Positions 62,328 through 64,000 of a stretch of DNA of 64,000 nt are shown in pieces. The stretch covers positions 15,671,298 through 15,735,297 of the forward strand of contig OX637342.1 of the NCBI GenBank assembly GCA_951799405.1. Reading direction: 5' to 3'. The DNA is from Agapetus fuscipes (taxonomy: Eukaryota > Arthropoda > Insecta > Trichoptera > Glossosomatidae). Under the pieces are notes generated by a model that was not told where the DNA came from, searched no databases, and was given only the letters and a program-made list of their open reading frames with translations. The translations under genes were made by a program, and so were the position numbers. Positions within the stretch are counted from its first letter, which is position 1. Each line of letters starts with the position of its first letter.

Positions 62328-62852
62328 CACATTCCACGCAATCTGAGCTTAGATAAAAACGTAAAACACGATAATGTTAGAGTTGGTTTAACTATTCTTA
62401 AAATCTATTTCCAGTTTTCGTAAGACTCATTGGTCCAGTACACATACTTGCTCATGTGAAATTACCTCCGATGCGATGGAGATAAAACAAACAAGCAATA
62501 AGGTGACGTTATACTTAATCTAAAATCTAAATCTAAGTTGCAAATACATGTATCATTTGAGATACATATTAAATGCATTCCCACAAGCAGACACGCATAA
62601 TTTCATGCTCACATGCCGCATGTGGACCTACAATATAAAAACCCAATCTCAAATGAACATAAGCCCTGCAGAATCGCATTATACACAATATGAGCTAAGA
62701 TACTTAAAAACGATAATGTGAGAGTAGATTTACATATTTGTAAAATCAACTTCCAGTGCTGTCATAAGAAACATATTAGTTCAATGCACATACTTGCTCA
62801 TGTGAAATTACCTCTGATGGAGATAAGACAAACAAGCACTAAGGCGACGAAA
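62328..62852. repeat. Local direct duplication around a DR250 copy
   Basis: About 180 bases at 62328-62510 recur at 62675-62850 (CACATACTTGCTCATGTGAA, AATTACCTC, GATGGAGATAA, ACAAACAAGCA shared). The DR250 copy lies between. Confidence 0.7.
62517..62672 (-). repeat. DR250 3' two thirds
   Basis: TAATCTAAAATCTAAATCTA to CTCAAATGAACATAAGCCCT. Confidence 0.85.
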
Positions 62853-63099
62853 TGCCTCTGCAGATTTTTCTGCACCGCGGTATGAATATTTGGTCTCGTA
62901 TCGAATGTCGCCAATCTTGGAACAGGCGGTATTCGAACCAACAACCTTTACTTATATGCATGTAGAGATGAGATATGGTTGAAATAACTGAAGAAAATAT
63001 TTAATAACTACCTATTATGAAAACACACGTCGTAAGGTTTTGGTTGTGGGTTAAGAAAACCGGTGTAGTTTTTAATTTAGAACAAATTGTTTTCATGCA

Positions 63100-63302
63100 T
63101 ATTTGATCACTTTTTCCAATGCCACCCCGGTTGCAGGGAAAGTCGGCAGGAGTTGCAAGGTTTATGGTCATGTGAATTGTTTTTTTATTTAAGATGCACA
63201 CATGAAGAATGCGTAGGAGCAAACCTACATGTGCCTGTCTGGGGGCATGCATTTAATATGTGCCTTAGATATTAACATATCTTTGCAGCTTAGATTATTT
63301 AT
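63100..63302 (+). repeat. DR250 copy, 5' trimmed
   Basis: ATCACTTTTTCCAATGCCAC, GTCGGCAGGAGTTGCAAGGT, GGGGGCATGCATTTAATATG, TCTTTGCAGCTTAGATTA. Confidence 0.85.
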
Positions 63303-63355
63303 AGATATAATGATGCTGATGATTTAATTGCAGCCTTTTCTTCGAATATAAAACA

Positions 63356-63572
63356 TCTGCTCTTTGACTGATAGCTGGTATGAGGATAGCCCCCCGTGCT
63401 GTAAAAATTGGTTCTCTTTTACCAATGCCACCTCGTTTTCAGGGAAACGCGGCAGAAGTTGCAATGTTTATGTTCATGTTAGGTTTTGTTTATTTTAATG
63501 CACACATGCAGAATGTGCAGGTGTGAATCTGCACTTGCCTGTCTGTGGGCATGCATTAAATGTGAGCGTGAG
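63356..63572 (+). repeat. DR250 copy, 3' trimmed
   Basis: TCTGCTCTTTGACTGATAGC, GCGGCAGAAGTTGCAATG, CACATGCAGAATGTGCAGG, GTGGGCATGCATTAAATGTG. Confidence 0.85.
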
Positions 63573-63599
63573 TGTGTATTAAATAGCGCGTTTGTAAAT

Positions 63600-63680
63600 T
63601 TAAAAAAACTATGGTTCGAGTCTCGTTGCGCCACTAATTGACGATAACTTTGACCCTTATTTAACAGATATCGTAAGCTA
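63600..63680 (+). mobile_element. SINE-C partial (B box onward)
   Basis: TATGGTTCGAGTCTCGTTGC (B box), then GATAACTTTGACCC and TTTAACAGATATCG. Confidence 0.6.
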
Positions 63681-64000
63681 TTTATTCTTATTGTTTTTGA
63701 AACGAAATTGACAAACTATTAATTTATAACACTTATTATAAAAATATTTTAATATCGTTACCGTTCTGAGACTGTTATTGACCCTCAAACAAAAAGAGTT
63801 ATTTTTCCAAAACAAACAATAATATATTTTCAAAAATCCTGCATAGTTTTTCATATAAAAAACAGCTCTCAAACTGTAACGCAAAATAATAATTTGCAAA
63901 GTAACTTTACAACATCATTAGTAACAGTTACATTGTATCACATGATATTTCCGACTTCGCACACCTCTACGTTACTTTCCTTACAATTTAACACGGCCAG
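63681..64000. other. Unassigned stretch
   Basis: AT-rich, no feature recognised. Confidence 0.35.

Overview
This window looks like repeat-dense, AT-rich intergenic DNA from an animal, most likely an insect. I place it tentatively in Lepidoptera, because several LINE tails carry the W-R-P-R...GRP..RW.DD...AQDR..W....EAYVQ.W pattern I associate with moth and butterfly RTE-like elements; that placement is inference. I found no host protein-coding gene I can defend. Nearly every open frame in the window is an accident of a repeat. The only frames with family signatures belong to retrotransposons and one relic DNA transposon.

Main repeat classes. (1) A ~250-bp dispersed family, here called DR250, has about 50 copies or fragments on both strands. 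It begins near TTCCTTGACTTATAGGTTGG and ends CTTAGATTATAG or with a (TTAGA)n tail. It has two conserved small hairpins, no clear Pol III boxes and no obvious long target duplications. (2) Four tRNA-derived SINE families: SINE-A (~320 bp, head TAGCTCAGTTGGTAGAG), SINE-B (~300 bp, head GTCCGTAGTCTAGTGGT), SINE-C (head GTTATGGCCGCGG, poly-A tail) and SINE-D (two copies). (3) 5'-truncated non-LTR retrotransposon 3' ends from several lineages, the largest carrying a GVPQGS...FADD reverse-transcriptase domain (42.6-43.6 kb). (4) Inverted-repeat DNA elements: a 1,158-bp PIF/Harbinger-like element with a broken transposase start (55801-56958), a 176-bp Harbinger-type MITE (32793-32968), mariner-like MITEs sharing a CCCTTAGTACGAG-type end, and others. 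(5) Minisatellites of about 31, 22-23 and 30 bp and a degenerate GTAAGTG array.

Layout. 0-11 kb: LINE tail, MITEs, scattered SINE-A/D and DR250 copies, and minisatellites. 11.8-15.2 kb: a 3.4-kb TIR element (TAA flanks) enclosing a tandem DR250 array in which a 1,053-bp four-unit block is present twice. 15.5-16.9 kb: an inverted pair of hammerhead-like motifs and a 30-bp minisatellite split by SINE-C. 17-30 kb: DR250 copies, a plausible TATA/Inr promoter near 19.1 kb, and more inverted hammerhead-like elements at 23.2 and 24.2 kb. 30-42 kb: LINE tails and MITEs. 42-50 kb: a LINE inserted in SINE-A, a three-level nested insertion at 47-48 kb, and a CR1-like LINE tail. 50-64 kb: dense SINE-A/SINE-B/DR250 mosaics, the Harbinger element, and further LINE tails.

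The strongest candidates for new biology are the DR250 family and its higher-order array inside a TIR element, a set of short hammerhead-ribozyme-like motifs recurring in different repeat contexts, and a SINE-B/SINE-A composite with a shared junction.
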